Origin: Variovorax saccharolyticus
GTDB taxonomy: Bacteria; Pseudomonadota; Gammaproteobacteria; Burkholderiales; Burkholderiaceae_C
Assembly (NCBI RefSeq): GCF_030316765.1
Contig: NZ_JASZYT010000003.1
Coordinates: 614,194-678,193 of the forward strand
DNA: 64,000 nucleotides
Reading direction: 5' to 3'
The translations under genes and the position numbers were made by a program. This document shows, piece by piece, positions 63,961-64,000 of this stretch. Under the pieces are notes generated by a model, which was given only the letters and a program-made list of their open reading frames with translations, had not been told where the DNA came from and ran no database searches. Each line of letters starts with the position of its first letter. Within the stretch, counting starts at the first letter, position 1.

Positions 63961-64000
63961 TAGGGTCAAGCCGCACGAGCAATTAGTATCAGTTAGCTTA
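63961..64000 (-). rRNA. rrl: 23S ribosomal RNA, 3' end only
   Basis: The last 40 bases, read on the minus strand, are TAAGCTAACTGATACTAATT followed by GCTCGTGCGGCTTGACCCTA. This corresponds to the conserved 3' end of betaproteobacterial 23S rRNA. The rest lies beyond the window. The exact 3' nucleotide is approximate. The spacer 63831-63960 contains no tRNA. Confidence 0.88.

Overview
The window is GC-rich, gene-dense DNA from a Gram-negative bacterium, almost certainly a betaproteobacterium of the order Burkholderiales and probably a Comamonadaceae member resembling Variovorax. This rests on the hemC-hemD-hemX-hemY order, divergent ppc/hemC, ATGA stop/start overlaps, frequent GTG/TTG starts, and the 5S and 23S rRNA ends at the right edge. 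The genus is an inference. I see no insertion sequence, prophage, CRISPR array or tRNA.

Layout, 1-7.1 kb: the end of an exopolysaccharide cluster. A partial polymerase-like membrane protein and two glycosyltransferases (plus strand) converge on wza-wzb-wzc export and chain-length genes (minus strand), separated by a terminator and a cluster of hairpins. 7.3-27.3 kb: a conserved housekeeping block. hemCDXY (minus) diverges from ppc (plus). A 72-codon membrane-protein gene and a giant cyclic beta-1,2-glucan synthase follow. Facing them are an AI-2E-family transporter and an AlgR/AlgZ-type two-component pair, which diverges from argH. Pseudomonas keeps argH/algZ-algR-hemC-hemD contiguous, so here the block appears opened by ppc and the glucan synthase unit. 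27.5-32.6 kb: a second surface-sugar cluster (family 2 glycosyltransferase, UDP-xylose synthase, UDP-glucose dehydrogenase, SGNH hydrolase) meets an OpgC-like acyltransferase head on.

32.8-41.2 kb: a thioester-containing alpha-2-macroglobulin, then a run of small plus-strand genes (DUF2277, PaaI thioesterase, TfoX N-domain, GrpB, LysE exporter) and a tiny lipoprotein. 41.3-49.9 kb: a branched-chain-amino-acid-type ABC importer in which permease LivM and both ATPases are one polypeptide, divergent from a tightly overlapping deacetylase/GntR regulator/PBP1C operon. 50.2-56.7 kb: a cyanate module (binding protein, permease, ATPase, cyanase), a ketopantoate-reductase-like gene, and an upstream PAS-kinase/NarL-type regulator pair. 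56.9-63.7 kb: lactate-type FMN dehydrogenase and 2-oxoglutarate permease, a glycolipid-binding-fold protein, DNA polymerase IV, a purine nucleoside permease-like lipoprotein and topoisomerase IB. The right edge is the 3' end of an rRNA operon on the minus strand (23S end, 5S, terminator).

Common themes are envelope carbohydrate (two exopolysaccharide loci, cyclic glucan synthase, OpgC-like modifier), envelope guarding (alpha-2-macroglobulin, PBP1C) and nitrogen scavenging (cyanate system, Liv-type importer with an allantoinase-like deacetylase). The features most worth following up are the LivM-LivG-LivF fusion with a degenerate signature in its first ATPase, the small protein overlapping the glucan synthase, and the cyanate locus with its own two-component pair and a candidate operator.
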